A stretch of 64,000 nt of DNA. Origin: Plasmodium relictum. Its lineage: Eukaryota > Apicomplexa > Aconoidasida > Haemosporida > Plasmodiidae. The stretch's first letter is position 1. Every line of letters begins with the position of its first letter. The notes beneath the pieces were generated by a model. The model made no database searches. It saw nothing but the letters and a program-made list of their open reading frames with translations, and had not been told where the DNA came from. The position numbers and the translations under genes were made by a program. Positions 1 through 15,445 of this stretch are shown piece after piece. The stretch lies in NCBI RefSeq assembly GCF_900005765.1, contig NC_041688.1, forward strand, positions 124,001 to 188,000. Direction: 5' to 3'.

Positions 1-459
1 GAAAATTCAAATAGTTTGGGTAACGAAATAGTTTATAAAAAAGGAGATGAAGTAAAATCAAAAGAAAATAATAACTATAATAAACAATTTTATAAGAAAA
101 AAATAGTTTTTAATATTTATGAAGTAGAATTCCGATTGTCTAATAAAGAAGACTGTATAGTAATAACGATTGGTTCTGATTTACAAAAATCATTCAGACA
201 TGTGAAATATAAAATGATAAATATTAAATCTTATGAAAAAAATACTTCTATAAATGAATTGTGGCTGATATTGTTAGCTTTTAAATCTGCTTATTCATAT
301 AAAAATATCTTTAAAAAACATTCCAAAATAATTTACAGAAATACTAATATCTCTTTTATACAAAATATGTTAAATAAATATTTGATTAAGTCAGCGACAA
401 AAAATGTAAATGAAAAATTACCTTTTCATAAAATAAATACAATATTTAATGAAACTTGA
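1..459 (+). CDS. 3' end of an unrecognised protein gene (5' truncated by window edge)
   Basis: The reading frame is open from base 1, so the true start lies to the left of the window; 152 codons plus a TGA stop are visible. No ATG is needed inside the window and the first Met-like codon near base 16 is only a TTG. The visible C-terminal part is Lys/Asn-rich, with a hydrophobic stretch (WLILLAFKSAYSY, around codons 83-95) and no motif I recognise. It is followed by more than 1 kb of non-coding DNA and then eIF3E on the same strand. The long open frame with mixed codon use argues for a real exon. Function unknown. Confidence 0.6.
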   Translation, partial: ENSNSLGNEIVYKKGDEVKSKENNNYNKQFYKKKIVFNIYEVEFRLSNKEDCIVITIGSDLQKSFRHVKYKMINIKSYEKNTSINELWLILLAFKSAYSYKNIFKKHSKIIYRNTNISFIQNMLNKYLIKSATKNVNEKLPFHKINTIFNET

Positions 460-1626
460 TATGTATTTAAGAAAAAAAAAAAATATATATAAATTTTTAT
501 ATGAATTTATCTTATAAATTATATGCAATTTGGATCTTTTTTTTATTAAATATATTTTAATAATATATATATATATTTCAAATAATTGATATTATTTTTA
601 CACTTTATTTAATGTCTTTAAATCATTTAAAATTTTCTATTAATCTCATCTATTTCTGTCATTAAAATGCTTAATTTAAAAAAAAATAAATAAATATTTA
701 TTTCTTTAAAAAGTAAATATATTTATTCCTAAAATAATGACTATTTTTATTAATTTTAAAAATCTTTATTTTATCCCTTTTGTCATTATTCTTTTTTTTT
801 TTTTTGTATTATGCTGCTTTTTAATTTCAAAATCTTTGATATTTATGAAAATTGTTGTTATTTATATTTTTAAACAAGGTTACATTTGATTATTATTAAT
901 AATAAAAAAAAAAAAAAGATAATTTTATTATAGAAAAAAACTTTAATATTTTTATAAAACAATTTTCTTTGACACAATTTTTTTTTACAAAAATAAAATT
1001 TATAAAACAATATTTAATCAAAAAAGATAAGGAAATATGATTAATGAATTATATAGTGAAATAAAAGAAAAAGAAAAAGAAAAAGAAAAAAAACCAATTT
1101 AAATATTATTCTTAATTATTTATACATTTTTTTTTAAAATTAAATAGAAAAATTATTTTTAAATGTAAAAAAAATTTTGAAATAATCCATGCATTGAAGA
1201 ATAAAAAGAAATATATCTTTGTATGAGTAAAAAAAATATTTATGCTATTTTGCAATTTGTTTTCATTAAAAAAAAAAAATAGAATATTTAAGTTAATAAA
1301 AATGTATATATATTTATGCTATAAAAAATAGAATATTTATCAAAAAATCTTAAGTAGATCTCAAAAAAAAATTTATCAGTAGAATATTCTTGAAAAAACA
1401 ACTACATAATTTATTTATTTTTTTATAAAATAAAATTTGAAAATAATAAAATATAAATAATTTACAAGATGAAATTTTTTTTTTGAATTATGTAATTTTC
1501 ATGTAATTTAAAATATAATAAAATAAAATTTTGTTATTTTTTAAAGACTATTATTTTTTTTTAAAGGTTTTATATATATTTATATAAAAAAAGAATAAAA
1601 AAAAAAAAAATTATATAATAATTAAT
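460..1626. other. Intergenic, no gene seen
   Basis: AT-rich spacer with many A and T homopolymers and a purine run of GAAAAA units at about 1065-1091. No open frame of note, tRNA or repeat array. It would carry the 3' UTR of the upstream gene and the promoter of eIF3E. Confidence 0.7.
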
Positions 1627-3435
1627 ATGGAAAATTTTGATAAAAGCCAATTTGATTTAACAAGTAAGTTATGTTCTTACTTAGATCCTCATATGATTCA
1701 GATTATATTATTGTGGTTAAAGGAAAATAAAGTATTCAAAAAAAAAAAAAAAAAAAAAAAAGTGTGAAATGTTTTTATAATAAGAAAAAGAAAGTTTTTT
1801 ACATAATATTTTAATATATTTTGTATCATTTTAAAGTTATATTTTATATATTTCATTTTTTAATCTCTTTATATATATAAGTTTGTATATGTTTTTTAGT
1901 ATATATTTTCTTAGATTTATGTTTATGTTTTTTTTATATATTTTCTATATCATTTATATTTATTTTTAATATTTCTATCTTTTTTTTTTTAGATACATGA
2001 TGAAGCAGAAATAGATAGTAGTTTAAATTTACTAAATGACAATTGTGAAAAAGAAGTTATAAGTATTGAAAATGAATTCACTAATGGTAATAGAGGAGTA
2101 ATTTCTAATTGTTTAGATAGCTTAGAAGTAGAAATAGAAGAGTTTCAACAAGTAATGAATGATTACAGGAATGATCAAATGAATAAAATAGGAGGAAACG
2201 TTGAAAAGAAAAGTATAGCTAGTTTACGTGAATGGAGTAATTTAAATGTCTCAGACAAAAATAAAACATACACCTTTTCAGATAATATTGATGATAAAAT
2301 TTTAAAATTAAGTAGATATTATTATCAAAAAAAAGATTATCAAAAGAGTAAACAACACTTATTGTTATATATTTTAAATATATCTGAAATAGTTATAAAT
2401 ATTTCAGATTCTCCTAAAATGCGTACTTGCTACTGGGGTATAATTAGCAACATTATAAATAGTTTTTTTCAGCATATAAACAATGATGAATATTTATTTT
2501 GTAAAAATGAAGAAGATAAAGTAATTCTTAATGAAGAAATTGTGAATGAAATAAATGTGTGTGTAGAAACTATAATAAAATTAAGTCATTTACTAAATAA
2601 AGAAAAAGTAACAAAAAATGAGATTATTTTACAAAGAAGTTGGTTAATTCATTGGTCATTAATTTTAGTTTTTCATTTTTTCATGTATGTTACTTATGTG
2701 AAAAATATATACCCAAAAAATAATTCTTTTTCAATGTTGCAAGACTGGTTTATTGATGAAAAAAATTTATCTATTTTGAATTTAATATGTCCCCATATTA
2801 TTAGATATTATTGTGTTTATGCAATATTTAATAGAAATAGAAAGGATCATTTTGAACTTATTTTGAATACTTTAAATTTCTTAAAGTCAAAGTATACAGA
2901 TGCTTTTACTTCTTTATTGATATCTATATTTATTGATTATGATTTTAATATGGCTCAAAAATGTATATCTGAAATTGGATCTTTATGTGATAGAGATGTT
3001 TTCTTATTCAAATTAAAACCTTATATTGAAGAACAAAGCCGTTTTATAATATTTGAAACATACTGCCGTATACATAAGTCTATCAATATTGATATGATAG
3101 CTAATAAAGTGAACTTGTCAAGAGATGATGCCGAAAAGTGGATAGTAAATCTTATAAGAAACGCAAAATTAGATGCAAAAATTGATAGCGAAAAAAATTG
3201 CATAGAAATATCTACAACACCACCAAATTTATATCAGCAGGTTATTGATAAAACACAAAACTTGATCATGAGATCAAATTTTCTTGTTCAGCTTTTAAAT
3301 AGGTCATCTTCAGATGAACATTTTCAAAAAAATATTAGATTTAAAAATAAGAATGAAAAAAATAAAAATAATAAAAGAAACAAACAATTTAATCCAATGT
3401 ATAATATGAATAACCTTGTATCAACCGACATATAG
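1627..3435 (+). CDS. EIF3E: Eukaryotic translation initiation factor 3 subunit E (2 exons)
   Basis: eIF3e is a PCI-domain subunit of the cytosolic eIF3 complex that supports 43S assembly and mRNA recruitment. Proposed exons are 1627-1731 and 1993-3435, giving 515 aa (human about 445). Exon 1 starts at ATG 1627 and ends ENK; the GTATTC donor at 1732 and the T-rich AG at 1991-1992 keep phase 0, so the protein reads ENK then IHDEAEI, as the family's N-terminal helix requires. The family segment RSWLIHWSL falls at about residues 250-258. The PCI winged-helix signature is clear at 385-433 (RFIIFETYCRIH, then EKWIVNLIRNAKLDAKID). The C-terminal 40 residues are a Lys/Asn-rich tail. The poly-A run at 1738-1760 lies in the intron, so a model starting at the ATG at 2155 would lose about 89 residues. 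Confidence 0.93.
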
Positions 3436-4858
3436 AAATATATATATATATATATGTGTTTTTAGAAGTCTTTTTTCATATTATTATTCCTAATTTTTTT
3501 AATTTATATAAAAATATAAAAAATATTAAAAAAAAAAAAAAAGAAAAGAAAAAATTGTATGCTTCTATAATTTTAATTTAGTTGTCTGATATAAAATAAT
3601 TTTTTATTTGCTTATATATATATGTATGCATATAAATAAATTTATTATTAATTTTAATTTTTTTTTTTTTTTTTTACTATTTTTTATATATTTTATTTTA
3701 TTTATACTATTTATGTGAAAAAATAAAAACAATTTAAATAATTAAGTGTAAATTTTACAATATATAAAGTTTAAATTTTTATAATAAACATTTAAGTATT
3801 TATCGTTTAACAGTATATAATAGAAAAATTCAATATTAAATAAATAAATAATTAAAAAATTAATAAAATTCGTAATTTAAAAAATAATTTTTTTTTTTTT
3901 TTTTACTTTAATATACATTGTTCATTATGTAATAGTAAGTGTAAATTAACTAAATTTAAGTATATTTACTTGCATATATATATAATGCATATTTTTTATA
4001 AAAAAATTAATAATAATAAAATACTTCATTTAAAAGACGTCTAAGATAGGGAATAAAAAAAAAAATTTTAAATAAATGAATAAAGGTTAATAATAAAAAA
4101 AAAAAAAATTTAACTGAAGATTCCAAGTTAAAAAATTAAATAAAATTAAAAGATATAAATGAAAATTTTATAAAAAAAAAATATAATTAAAAATATATAT
4201 ATATATATATAAATTATTAAATGCTTAATTTTTTAGAATTTTAACAATATTAGGATAAAAAAAAGAAAAAAAATATAATAATGTGAAAATTTCCTTTTCC
4301 TTTTTTTGTTTGCATATTTATGTCACAAATTGTCAATATAATATATTTTTTTTATGCTCCCATAGTTCAATTAAAGTTTATGTATATAAACATATATATT
4401 GATAAAAAGTTATAGCAATATTTTGATAATAAAAATAATTTAAAAAAGGAAAAAATTAATATAATTAAAGTTGTTGAAATATATATATATATATATTTTT
4501 TTTCTACATTAAATTTATTTGTTTTACAAGTATATGTAATAGTAAAATGTAATACTTATTTTAAATATTAAGTAATTTAGAAAAAAAAAATAAAAACAAA
4601 AAAAAAATTAGGAAATATATATGAGTTAATATACTAAATGAAATAATGGAAAAATAAGAAAATGAAGGAAGTGAAGAACAAAAATAATAAAGAAATAATA
4701 AAATAAAAAGAATTACAAATAATTCATAAAAATATATATATATATATATATATTTATAAATTTGTATATATAAATGTAATTTTTTTTTTTTTTTTATATA
4801 TATCTTAATATTTACATTATATATATATATATTTTTTTCATACAATATATATTACAAA
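3436..4858. other. Intergenic, no gene seen
   Basis: 1.4-kb spacer between two plus-strand genes, with poly-T runs near 3658-3676 and 3889-3904 and short (AT)n tracts near 4194-4211, 4481-4496 and 4735-4752. The one long minus-strand frame here (4561-4845) is low-complexity Tyr/Ile/Lys and looks spurious. It presumably carries the AP-1 beta promoter. Confidence 0.7.
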
Positions 4859-7621
4859 ATGTCTGATTTACGTTATTTTCAAACTACGAAGAAAGGGGAA
4901 ATTCACGAGTTGAAAGAAGAATTACATTCTTCACATAAAGAAAAGAAGAAAGAGGCAATAAAAAAAATAATAGCTGCTATGACAGTAGGAAAAGATGTTT
5001 CGACTTTATTTTCTGATGTTGTAAATTGCATGCAAACATCTAATATAGAATTAAAAAAATTGGTTTATTTATATGTAATAAATTATGCAAAAGTACAACC
5101 AGAACTTGCTATTTTAGCTGTTAATACATTTAGAAAAGATTCATCTGATCCAAACCCTCTTATCAGGGCACTTGCCATACGAACAATGGGATGTATTAGA
5201 TTAGAACAAATAACTGAATACTTAATTGAACCATTGAGAAGATGTTTAAAAGATGAGGATCCTTATGTTAGAAAAACAGCTGTTATATGTATTGCTAAAC
5301 TATACGACATTTCTCCAAAACTGGTAGAAGAAGAGGGATTTATTGATACTCTTCTAAATATTTTAGATGATAATAATGCCATGGTTGTAGCTAATGCAAT
5401 AATTTCATTAACTGATATATGCGAAAATTCAAATAAAAGTATTTTAAAAGATGTTATTAATAAAGATGAAAGTAATGTTAACAAACTTCTTAATGCCATT
5501 AATGAATGTGTAGAATGGGGACAGGTTTTTATTTTAGATGCTTTAGTTTTATATGAACCAAAAACTAGTAAAGATGCTGAAAGAGTTTTAGAAAGAATTT
5601 TACCTAGATTATCTCATGCAAATTCAGCTGTTGTTCTTTCTTCTATTAAAGTTATTTTAAGTTTATTAGACAAAATTACTGATAAAGAATTTATAAAGAA
5701 TGTTCACAAAAAATTAAGTCCATCTTTAGTTACATTATTATCAGCAGAACCAGAAATACAGTATATAGCTTTACGGAATATTAATTTAATCACACAAAAA
5801 CTACCTAATATGCTTGCAGATAAAATCAATATGTTTTTTTGTAAATACAATGAACCTGCCTATGTTAAAATGGAAAAGTTAGATATCATTATTAGACTTG
5901 TTTCTGATAAAAATGTAGATTTAGTTTTATATGAACTGAAAGAATATTCAACAGAAGTAGATGTGGAGTTTGTAAAGAAGAGTGTCAGAGCTATTGGAAG
6001 TTGTGCTATTAAGTTACCACAATCTAGTGAAAAATGTATTAATATTTTATTAGATTTAATAGACACAAAAATTAATTATGTTATTCAAGAATGTATTGTA
6101 GTTATAAAAGATATATTTAGAAAGTATCCAAATAAATATGAAAGCATCATTACCATTTTATGTGAAAACTTGGAATCGTTGGATGAATCTAATGCCAAAG
6201 CATCTCTAATATGGATCATCGGAGAATATGTAGAAAGAATAGATAATGCTGATGAATTAATTGATTCATTCTTAGAAAATTTTAATGATGAACCATATAA
6301 TGTTCAGTTACAAATACTAACAGCTAGTGTAAAGTTATTTTTAAAGTGTTCTAAAAATACCAAAGATATTATTATAAAAGTGCTGAAATTATCTACTGAA
6401 GAAAGTGATAATCCTGATTTAAGAGATAGGGCATATATATATTGGAGGTTACTATCAAAAAATATTGAAGTAGCAAAAAAAGTTGTTTTAGCAGAAAAAC
6501 CACCTATACAAGATGAGAATAAAATAACAGACACAAAAGTTTTAAATAAGTTGATTAAAAATATTTCTATGCTTTCTTCTGTTTATCATAAATTACCTGA
6601 AACCTTTATCTCAAAAAAAAGTAATTTTTCTCTAACAACTGATAACAATGAAGATCATTTAGAAAATGCAGAAAATAATGTACAGAAAATTAAAAAACAA
6701 ATGGAAAAGCAAAAATATGAAAGTTCTTCTAGTGAAAATAGAAAATCTAATCATTCTAGATCTTCCATTGAATCGGATAATAATTCATCTGATAATGGTA
6801 ATGATGAAAAAGATGAGGATGAAGAAGATAAGAAATCAATAGATCTAATAGGATTAAATGAAGAAGTTCATAAACCCAAAAAAAATATTCCTCCTGTAAA
6901 ATTAGTTCAAGTTTTAGTTTCAGAGGATACTGGTTTAAGAGGAAATAAAGGATTATCTATTTTATCATCACTAAATCGCATTGATGGGAAAATTCAATTA
7001 AAAATAGTTGTAACTAATAAAACATCTAATACTTTAGTTATATCAGGAATTCAAATAAATAAAAATTCTTTTGGTTTATCCTCTCCTAATAATTTAGATA
7101 TACAAAATATTCCTATAGAAGAAACAAAAGAAATCAACATTTTTTTGATACCAAATATTTTAAATTCTAATACACCACCAACAACTCCATTATTTTTACA
7201 AGTTGCAATAAGAACAAATGTAGATATTTTTTATTTTAATGTTCCTTATGATATTTTTGTTGTTTTTGTTGAAAACTTCAATATGGAAAAAGAAGTTTTT
7301 AAAAAAAAATGGCAAATTATAGAAGATTCAAAAGAAAGTATACTGATAGCAACGAGCCCAATGGTTATAACATCAGATATGTTAATAAAAAGAATGAAAA
7401 TTTTCAATATTTCATTAATAGCTCGTAGAAATGTAAATAATATGGAATTATATTACTTTGCTTGTTTAACAACAAATAATTTAGTTATATTAAGTGAAGT
7501 TACTATTCAATCTGAAAAGAAAGCAGTTAAATTGTGCATTAGGACAGATTCTTTGTCAGTGATACCACTTTATAAGTTACTTTTTGCCAAAGCATTTTCA
7601 TTAAGTGTAACCCAATCATAA
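4859..7621 (+). CDS. AP1B1: AP-1/AP-2-type clathrin adaptor beta subunit (beta adaptin)
   Basis: Large subunit of the heterotetrameric clathrin adaptor acting at the trans-Golgi/endosomes. Single exon, 920 aa, usual family length. The N-terminal trunk of alpha-helical (HEAT-like) repeats spans about residues 10-560 and contains the strongly conserved beta1/beta2 block DPNPLIRALAIRTMGCIR followed by CLKDEDPYVRKTAVICIAKL. A hinge of about 600-690 is rich in Ser, Asn and acidic residues and includes IDLIGLNEE, a near match to a clathrin box. The C-terminal 230 residues form the appendage (ear), beginning PPVKLVQVLVSEDTGLRG. Whether it serves AP-1 only or is shared with AP-2 cannot be told from sequence; apicomplexans often have one beta1/2 chain. 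Start ATG 4859 gives the expected MSDLRYFQTTKKGEI terminus. Confidence 0.95.
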   Translation: MSDLRYFQTTKKGEIHELKEELHSSHKEKKKEAIKKIIAAMTVGKDVSTLFSDVVNCMQTSNIELKKLVYLYVINYAKVQPELAILAVNTFRKDSSDPNPLIRALAIRTMGCIRLEQITEYLIEPLRRCLKDEDPYVRKTAVICIAKLYDISPKLVEEEGFIDTLLNILDDNNAMVVANAIISLTDICENSNKSILKDVINKDESNVNKLLNAINECVEWGQVFILDALVLYEPKTSKDAERVLERILPRLSHANSAVVLSSIKVILSLLDKITDKEFIKNVHKKLSPSLVTLLSAEPEIQYIALRNINLITQKLPNMLADKINMFFCKYNEPAYVKMEKLDIIIRLVSDKNVDLVLYELKEYSTEVDVEFVKKSVRAIGSCAIKLPQSSEKCINILLDLIDTKINYVIQECIVVIKDIFRKYPNKYESIITILCENLESLDESNAKASLIWIIGEYVERIDNADELIDSFLENFNDEPYNVQLQILTASVKLFLKCSKNTKDIIIKVLKLSTEESDNPDLRDRAYIYWRLLSKNIEVAKKVVLAEKPPIQDENKITDTKVLNKLIKNISMLSSVYHKLPETFISKKSNFSLTTDNNEDHLENAENNVQKIKKQMEKQKYESSSSENRKSNHSRSSIESDNNSSDNGNDEKDEDEEDKKSIDLIGLNEEVHKPKKNIPPVKLVQVLVSEDTGLRGNKGLSILSSLNRIDGKIQLKIVVTNKTSNTLVISGIQINKNSFGLSSPNNLDIQNIPIEETKEINIFLIPNILNSNTPPTTPLFLQVAIRTNVDIFYFNVPYDIFVVFVENFNMEKEVFKKKWQIIEDSKESILIATSPMVITSDMLIKRMKIFNISLIARRNVNNMELYYFACLTTNNLVILSEVTIQSEKKAVKLCIRTDSLSVIPLYKLLFAKAFSLSVTQS

Positions 7622-7691
7622 AAGATAATTTTATGAAAAAAAAATTTTATATATTAAATTATATTATATTCTATTATATTGTGTATATATA

Positions 7692-7727
<36 letters not shown>

Positions 7728-8715
7728 TGTATGTATGTATGTATGTATGTATGTATGTATGTATGTATGTATGTATGTTTTATATGCTCAACAACATTAA
7801 AATTTTTTTTTTTTTCATTTTCAAATAATATTTCTAAAGATATATGTAAAAATTTACCCTTTTTTTTTTTTTTTTTTTTTTTAATTCTTTTATATGAATA
7901 ACTTAAAAATTTTTAGTACACTTGATTTTTTTCATATATATTTTAATTATCAAATTTTTAAATATTAATCCTCAATTTTTAGTTATTTTATATATAAAAG
8001 GCACATTTAAAAAAAAAAATTAATTTCACATATTGATATGCATTTAAAATATCTATAAAACTCATTTTATAGATTATGACTTTCTTAAAAGTAAAAAAAG
8101 GAATTGCTTTTTTACTTCAATAAAACTGTAATTTCCATGTTAACTAAAAAAAAAAAAAATAAAATGATTGGATTAAAAATTTATAAAAAAACTAATAATA
8201 TGGAATGGGGTTTTTATGCATATGTGCTCAAATCGAATGGTATTAAAATAGAATAAATTATCAAAAAAAATATTTGTTTACATATTTTTCTTATTTTAAG
8301 AATAAAAAAAGAAAACATACTATACAAATTTTTTTTATTGAAAATATATAATGCTATTAAATTAAAATTTTTTTTCCAATTATTTGAGATATAATTTTTT
8401 TTTCTTTTTTAAAGCAAATATTAAGTATATTTTTAATTTTATTTAAAGAGAAAAAGCTTAAATTTAAAATTATTTATTAAATTTAAAAGAGTAAACTATT
8501 TATTGTATGCACATTATACATATTTTAAAATATATATATATATATACATATTTAAATTTTTTTTTTCTTTTTTAATTCCATAATTTTTTTAGTTCTTTTT
8601 AAAGGATAAAAAAAAATATAAATATATTAATACTAAAAAAAAAATAATAAAATAAAATAATAAATTATATATATATATATATACCTATATTTTAAAATAA
8701 TAAAAGAATTTTAAA
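7622..8715. other. Intergenic, with GTAT microsatellite
   Basis: Spacer between AP-1 beta and UMP1. Apart from the tetranucleotide array at 7701-7778 and a poly-T run at 7860-7882 it has no recognisable structure. Confidence 0.65.
7701..7778. repeat. (GTAT)n tetranucleotide microsatellite
   Basis: About 19 uninterrupted GTAT units, preceded by a short (AT)n run, 80 bp after the AP-1 beta stop codon, so probably inside its 3' UTR. Likely to vary in length between isolates. The Met-Tyr-Val-Cys open frame across it is a repeat artefact. Confidence 0.95.
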
Positions 8716-9090
8716 ATGGGTAATAATTACTTGGATAGATTGGATTACGATTTTAAAATAAAAGATGTTGCAAACATAAGAGATATAAATTTGCAAGCTA
8801 AAGAAAACAATATTGAAAATTTTCATGATAATATAATATTAAATGAAGAAAAAAATTATTTAAAAAGAACTGGATTAATATATGGTACTCAAGAGGTATT
8901 TAAAAATATAATGGATAGAGAAATAGTTGCAATGTCAAGAAGATTACCTGGGATAAAAAGTAGCTTATTATCTTTAGATATTTTAAGAAATACTATTGAT
9001 AGAATAGATTCACATGAATATATGGAAAAGTTATCTGATAATACAACAGAACCACTATGTGAAATCATAGAAAAGAAAATGAATATATAA
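8716..9090 (+). CDS. UMP1: Proteasome maturation factor UMP1/POMP
   Basis: Small chaperone that joins half-proteasome precursors, checkpoints 20S dimerisation and is then degraded as the first substrate. Single exon, 124 aa (human POMP 141 aa). The diagnostic family region is near the C-terminal half: [18 protein letters not shown] (about 74-91), matching the RLP-x-LxSSxLSLDxLRG core of POMP/UMP1, followed by an acidic segment and an [13 protein letters not shown] terminus in place of the usual EPH-x-MVEYKLGLL. The N-terminal half is divergent, as in most species. Convergent with DDX41 downstream. The short length and weak N-terminus are the only doubts. Confidence 0.85.
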   Translation: MGNNYLDRLDYDFKIKDVANIRDINLQAKENNIENFHDNIILNEEKNYLKRTGLIYGTQEVFKNIMDREIVAMSRRLPGIKSSLLSLDILRNTIDRIDSHEYMEKLSDNTTEPLCEIIEKKMNI

Positions 9091-9535
9091 AATATTTTTA
9101 TACTTTTTAATTTTTTTTCACTTATGTAATCTATATTAATAATAAAAAAAAAAAAAAATACTATTATATGTAGAATAAGAGAAAATAAAGTAAAATAAAA
9201 ATCACTTTAAAAAAATATTTTTAGTTCATAAAAAGAATTTTTTTTTTTTTTCATTAAAGCTGCAATTAACAAAAAAAGAATTTTTTCATCTTTTGATTTT
9301 TTAAGTATTAATAAAAAATTTATAAAATAGCATAAGGTGATATATCCACACAAAAAAAAGCATACTTATAAATGTTTACATTAAAAAAAAACTTTAACAG
9401 TTAATAAAATTAAAAAAAAAAATTAATAATTGAGTGTATGAAAAAAATTATACATTTCATTAAAAAACAAAAAATAAAACAAATACTTTAAGTTTTTAAA
9501 GAATAATACTATAAATTAAATTTTTGGTGAAGTAT
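9091..9535. other. Convergent intergenic region
   Basis: 444 bp between the stop codons of UMP1 (plus) and DDX41 (minus). Only A/T runs; it must hold both 3' UTRs, which may overlap. Confidence 0.6.
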
Positions 9536-13803
<4,268 letters not shown>

Positions 13804-13886
13804 GCACGGGTGCCCGAGTGGTTAAGGGGGTGGACTTAAGATCCTCTGGTCACTAGACCGCGTGGGTTCGAACCCCACCTCGTGCA
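13804..13886 (+). tRNA. tRNA-Leu (anticodon UAA)
   Basis: Full 83-nt cloverleaf with long variable arm. Acceptor stem GCACGGG pairs with CTCGTGC (one G-T), discriminator A. A box TGCCCGAGTGG and B box GGTTCGAACCC are canonical for RNA polymerase III. The anticodon loop CTTAAGA gives UAA, reading the UUA codon, which is by far the most used Leu codon in this AT-rich genome. No intron. Followed by a T5 terminator at 13892-13896. Confidence 0.97.
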
Positions 13887-13891
13887 ATAAC

Positions 13892-13896
13892 TTTTT
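13892..13896 (+). terminator. RNA polymerase III terminator of tRNA-Leu
   Basis: Run of five T, 5 bases after the discriminator base; the usual T4-T6 Pol III stop signal. Confidence 0.7.
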
Positions 13897-14401
13897 CTAT
13901 TATATTATTACAAAATTTTTAATTTGATTATAAAAAGTACATTGTTATTATAAAAGGATAATAAAGGTTCTTATTTAATAACAAAAAATAATTGTTTCTT
14001 TTATATTTTATTGTAATAATTTGTATTTTTTATTATAGTATTATATATATTTTTCTATATATAAACTTTCCATTGTATAATGACTCAGCAAATTTTTAAT
14101 ATAACTCATTAGTTTAACAAATTAGTTTTAGAAATAAAAAATATATATAATCTAAGAAAATTTTATTTAATATTTATAAAATCAAGCTTAATGGTATATA
14201 AATCTTTTATTATTATATAGATATATAAGTAAAAAAAAAAAAAAAAAATTTTCTATTTTTCTTTTTATTTTCAAATGCTTTAAAGAAATGAGATGGATAT
14301 TTTTACATACAATTCTTGTTTTTACAAAAATTTTTTTTTTTTAATGCATAAAATTACTTTTATAAATTTTTATCTTAAAAATATTCTATAATAAAAATTC
14401 C

Positions 14402-14408
14402 AAAAAAA
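14402..14408 (-). terminator. RNA polymerase III terminator of tRNA-Glu
   Basis: Seven A on plus (seven T on the transcribed sense) 11 bases beyond the tRNA 3' end. Confidence 0.65.
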
Positions 14409-14419
14409 GAAATTGTATA

Positions 14420-14492
14420 TTCCCACGCCGGGACTCGAACCCGGGTCGTTCGGGTGAAAGCCGAATATCCTAACCGTCTAGACTACGTGGGA
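14420..14492 (-). tRNA. tRNA-Glu (anticodon UUC)
   Basis: 73-nt cloverleaf on the minus strand. Acceptor stem TCCCACG/CGTGGGA, discriminator A, anticodon loop CTTTCAC with UUC, TPsiC arm CCGGGTTCGAGTCCCGG. No intron. A and B boxes are intact. Confidence 0.97.
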
Positions 14493-15238
14493 TACATCAA
14501 TATAGGCTCAGAAGTCTTTCATATTATTTATTATTATAATAAAATATATATTATAAATTAAAAAAAGTGCTTATTTTTATTATTTTTTTAGACATAATTT
14601 TTAAATAATTTGAATTTATATATAAAAATTTCTATTTTATTATTACTTTTCTTTTTTTTTTATATCATACAACAAATGTTATAAATAATATATAAAGTAT
14701 TAATAGATAAACAAAATTTTTCAAATGTGCTGTATTTTACAATTATGTCTTTGTATAAGAAAAAATTAAAAATAAATATATATTTTATTTTCTTAGATGT
14801 ATGAATATATATATATATATAAGAGAAAAAAAATTTATTTAATAAAACTATATTAAAATTACATATTTATGACTAAATTTTTTTTTATATTTTTCATTTG
14901 CATGATGTGGAAGAATATTTATATTTGAAATATAAAGAAAAAAAAAGTAAATTAACATAAAAATTTTCATATTATATTTTATAAAATATTTTAAATTTTC
15001 ATTTATTTAAAACTTTTGTGTTTTCCCTTTGATTATTAAAAAATATTTAAAGTATATATATATATATATTTTTTTTTAAACATAACAATTATATGATCGG
15101 CTTGCATTATAATTGTAAATTAATACTTTATTTGGCTTTTTAATTGTTCCAGTTAGTGATTATATGCAATTTTTTTTATATTGTTTTTGATTCGAAACTA
15201 TATTATATTTTACTATATATAACTTTAAATATACATAA

Positions 15239-15322
<84 letters not shown>

Positions 15323-15445
15323 TTAAAAATGTCCATTTATTATCTAATATTTTAATGCTACATTAAAATATATTTTGAATATATAAAAAAACAATATATG
15401 TTTTTTAATTTCCTTTTTAACTAAAACTAAAAATATTTGTTACCG
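14493..15445. other. Intergenic upstream of POLD3
   Basis: 953 bp, diverging between tRNA-Glu (minus) and POLD3 (plus). Contains the (AT)n tract at 15243-15316; the Tyr-Ile open frame across it is a repeat artefact. Confidence 0.6.
15243..15316. repeat. (AT)n microsatellite
   Basis: About 37 perfect AT units, 130 bp before the POLD3 start codon. Confidence 0.95.

Larger units (their letters stand above)
13887..14419. other. Spacer between two tRNA genes
   Basis: 533 bp between tRNA-Leu (plus) and tRNA-Glu (minus), which converge on it. It holds the terminators of both (13892-13896; 14402-14408 on minus) and a poly-A run near 14231-14248; nothing else seen. Confidence 0.6.

Noticed and set aside
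4561-4845. 94-aa minus-strand frame upstream of AP-1 beta
   Set aside because: Low-complexity Tyr/Ile/Phe composition, no similarity to anything recognised, lies in a promoter region.
7707-7901. Met-Tyr-Val-Cys repeat frame
   Set aside because: Translation of the GTAT microsatellite followed by poly-T; no coding character.
15144-15326. Tyr-Ile repeat frame
   Set aside because: Translation of the (AT)n tract.
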